Source: Bradyrhizobium amphicarpaeae (GTDB lineage: Bacteria > Pseudomonadota > Alphaproteobacteria > Rhizobiales > Xanthobacteraceae). Taken from it: 64,000 nucleotides of DNA. Numbering within the stretch: the stretch's first letter is position 1; each line of letters starts with the position of its first letter. Shown here piece by piece: positions 62,291 to 64,000 of this stretch. The stretch spans positions 682,001-746,000 of the forward strand of contig NZ_CP029426.2 in the NCBI RefSeq assembly GCF_002266435.3. Direction: 5' to 3'. The notes beneath the pieces were generated by a model, which saw nothing but the letters and a program-made list of their open reading frames with translations, ran no database searches and was not told the DNA's origin. Position numbers and translations under genes: made by a program.

Positions 62291-62675
62291 ACGCGTCTGT
62301 CGGGTTTCAGGCGTTCCTGGCGCTAAAAGCCGCAAAAATGCGGGAATCGGCGCCAAACCGAGGTGAAAGTCAGAGCTATTCTTAATGAAATTATCGCGAG
62401 CGCGACGGAAATTAAGTGCTGCATTCGAACGCCGCAGGGAAAAGAAATTGCCCGCCGCGCGCGCCCGGCAGCAAATTCATTAACAATATGACCAATTCCG
62501 CCGCAAATGCCGATTTGACCGGCATCAATTGCATCTGGAACGAGGTTGATTATTGGTCTCAATCGCGTAGATCACACACGCGAAATCCTCCGCCATGGCA
62601 ATGGTGTCCGCCCGGTTTACAGGGCCGGGCAACGCTTTTGCCCTAAAACCGCAATTATTCGGAATATCGAAAATC
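62291..62675. other. AT-richer intergenic region upstream of fpr
   Basis: About 385 bp without a gene, with more A and T than its surroundings. No repeat or convincing promoter was identified, but it must contain the start of the fpr transcript and of the divergent ATP-grasp gene. Confidence 0.5.
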
Positions 62676-63449
62676 ATGAGCGCGTTTTACCGAGAGAAGG
62701 TTCTTTCCGTCCAGCACTGGACCGACACGCTGTTCAGCTTCCGCGCCACGCGCGATACCGGCTTCCGTTTCCAGAACGGCCAGTTCGCGATGATCGGCCT
62801 CGAGATCGACGGCCGTCCGCTGCTGCGCGCCTACAGCATGGCGAGCGCCAACCACGAGGAAGAGCTCGAGTTCTTCTCGATCAAGGTGCAGGACGGCCCG
62901 CTGACCTCGCGCCTGCAGAAGATCAAGGAAGGCGACACCATCCTGGTCGGCCGCAAGGCGACCGGTACGCTGATCACCGACAATCTGCTTCCCGGCAAGC
63001 GGCTGATGCTGCTCTCGACCGGGACCGGCCTCGCGCCGTTCGCGAGCCTGATCAAGGACCCCGAGGTCTATGACCAGTTCGAGTCCATCGTGCTGGTGCA
63101 CGGCTGCCGCCAGGTCTCCGAGCTCGCCTATGGCGAGAAGCTGGTCGCTTCCTTGCGCGAAGACGAACTGTTCGGCGAACTGCTCGCGGACAAGCTGATC
63201 TACTACCCGACCGTGACCCGCGAGCCGTTCAGGAATCGCGGCCGCATCACCGACCTCATCAACTCCGAGCAGATCTTCAACGATATCGGGCAATCGCCCC
63301 TCGACATCGCCACCGACCGCATCATGATGTGCGGCAGCCCGGGCATGCTCGAAGAGCTGAAGGTGATGTTCGAAGGCCGCGACTTCATCGAAGGCAGCGG
63401 CAACAAGCCCGGCCATTTCGTGATCGAGAAGGCGTTCGTCGAGCGGTAA
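62676..63449 (+). CDS. fpr: Ferredoxin-NADP reductase
   Basis: 257 residues from ATG 62676, the usual Fpr length. FAD motif RAYSMASANHEEELEFFS, phosphate loop LLSTGTGLAPFASLI, NADP-binding CGSPGMLEEL and the C-terminal aromatic/short tail GHFVIEKAFVER. Transfers electrons between NADPH and ferredoxin or flavodoxin, relevant to oxidative stress and Fe-S metabolism. An upstream in-frame ATG (62595) would add residues without homology. Confidence 0.95.
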   Translation: MSAFYREKVLSVQHWTDTLFSFRATRDTGFRFQNGQFAMIGLEIDGRPLLRAYSMASANHEEELEFFSIKVQDGPLTSRLQKIKEGDTILVGRKATGTLITDNLLPGKRLMLLSTGTGLAPFASLIKDPEVYDQFESIVLVHGCRQVSELAYGEKLVASLREDELFGELLADKLIYYPTVTREPFRNRGRITDLINSEQIFNDIGQSPLDIATDRIMMCGSPGMLEELKVMFEGRDFIEGSGNKPGHFVIEKAFVER

Positions 63450-63838
63450 GCATCGCTGTCCCGCTCGCGCGGGACGGCTTCGCCGCACACTCTCTCGTCG
63501 TCCCGGACAAGCGCGCCTCGAGCGCGCGCCGATCCGGGATTCACACTCCCAGGACGTGGTTGGGCGAAGACCAGCCGTTCGGTATTGCCACCAACTGCGA
63601 CCGATATATCACGCGGTCTGGATTCCGGGTCTGCGCTTACGCTTGCCCGGGACGACACCGTTCGTGTGTGGCGACAGCTGATCCTTCCTCCCCGCCTCTT
63701 TGCTGCACCGCACCCCACCCATCGGGCTGATTGATTTATCCCGGCCGAATTCGCTAGCCTGAAACAAGGGCCGCGTCATATCCGTATGACAGGCGAAGGC
63801 GTATCGTACCGCCTCATGCTGGCGAGAGGATGGGAATC
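63450..63838. other. Intergenic region with a repeat and a hairpin
   Basis: Holds a long palindromic repeat (63496-63656) and, closer to the next gene, a perfect inverted repeat GTCATA-TCCG-TATGAC (63775-63790). No gene is supported. Confidence 0.6.
63496..63656. repeat. Palindromic repeat (CGTCGTCCCGGACAAGCG type)
   Basis: Ends GTCGTCCCGGACAAGCGC at left and GCTTACGCTTGCCCGGGACGAC at right are inverted copies; inner GATCCGGGATTCA and GGATTCCGGGTC also pair. Typical Bradyrhizobium-like interspersed palindrome; no mobile gene. Confidence 0.75.
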
Positions 63839-64000
63839 GTGGCCGACGACACCAAGACGCAGGACTCCTCCCAACACGCGTCCCACAAGCGCCTGCCGCT
63901 GGCGGAGGAGGGGATCATGGAAACCCTGCTACTGCCATTCTCGCCGCGCTTCATCGTGCTGACGATCTGCGCGGTCGTCACCGCGCTCCTGATCGGCATC
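63839..64000 (+). CDS. Start of a membrane protein, cut by window end
   Basis: Only 54 residues visible, from GTG 63839 (GAGAGG upstream; ATG 63830 is an in-frame alternative). A polar start (ADDTKTQDSSQHASHKRLPLAEEG) is followed by a hydrophobic stretch FIVLTICAVVTALLIGI, a membrane anchor. Too short to assign a family. Confidence 0.6.
   Translation, partial: MADDTKTQDSSQHASHKRLPLAEEGIMETLLLPFSPRFIVLTICAVVTALLIGI

Overview
The window looks like chromosomal DNA of a Bradyrhizobium-type alphaproteobacterium. The grounds are high GC, alphaproteobacterial families (CarD, RegS/RegR, a cyoABCD-SURF1 cluster), a large load of acyl-CoA and aromatic catabolism, Bug and NMT1-type uptake proteins, and many short palindromic intergenic repeats. 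No phage, transposase, integrase, CRISPR array or rRNA was seen. One tRNA gene (Arg, anticodon CCT) is present at 32969-33045.

Layout. 1-7.5 kb holds housekeeping genes: a DUF3108 exported protein, a SUV3-like helicase with a long disordered tail, an S4 RNA-binding protein with an apparent ACG start, ferredoxin FdxA and a CarD regulator ending in a strong bidirectional terminator. 7.5-14.4 kb (minus strand) is a respiratory operon in the order cyoA-cyoB-cyoC-cyoD-SURF1-regS-regR: a bo3-type quinol oxidase, its assembly factor and a redox-sensing two-component pair. It is divergent from an MFS transporter, and a perfect 23-bp palindrome lies between them. 16-18.4 kb has an M48 lipoprotein peptidase and a nuclease-like exported protein. 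18.7-25.9 kb carries an ABC-type binding protein, enoyl-CoA hydratases, a VOC protein, two adjacent acyl-CoA dehydrogenases and an SDR.

26-29 kb holds small envelope or unknown proteins and a ketopantoate-reductase-like gene. 29.3-34.3 kb has a CoA ligase, an RraA-like aldolase, a cupin, an orphan Bug/TctC receptor, the tRNA and a metallohydrolase. 34.3-36.2 kb is an alpha/beta hydrolase divergent from an AraC regulator. 36.2-45.4 kb is a beta-oxidation-like locus: thiolase, split MaoC hydratase pair, SDR and acyl-CoA dehydrogenase on the minus strand, divergent from TetR plus an acyl-CoA ligase, with a long inverted repeat between them.

45.8-51 kb is a LysR regulator divergent from an FAD oxidoreductase and an NMT1-type ABC transporter. 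51-56.3 kb is the most interesting block: gentisate 1,2-dioxygenase, a MaiA-type isomerase, a MarR regulator, an aryl-CoA ligase and a salicylyl-CoA 5-hydroxylase-like flavoprotein. Together these suggest catabolism of a 2-substituted benzoate (salicylate or similar) through CoA thioesters to gentisate. A near-identical 25-bp motif precedes both minus-strand transcription units, which suggests joint control by the MarR protein. 56.5-64 kb has small exported proteins, a quinone-oxidoreductase-like enzyme, a DctA-type symporter with a periplasmic binding protein, an ATP-grasp protein, ferredoxin-NADP reductase and the start of a membrane protein cut by the window end.

Short repeats of several families fill the gaps. 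One family (15942, 21565, 28328, 50993) sits only between convergent genes. Another (1088, 1733, 49230, 61334) carries variable hairpins whose arms differ between copies but stay complementary.
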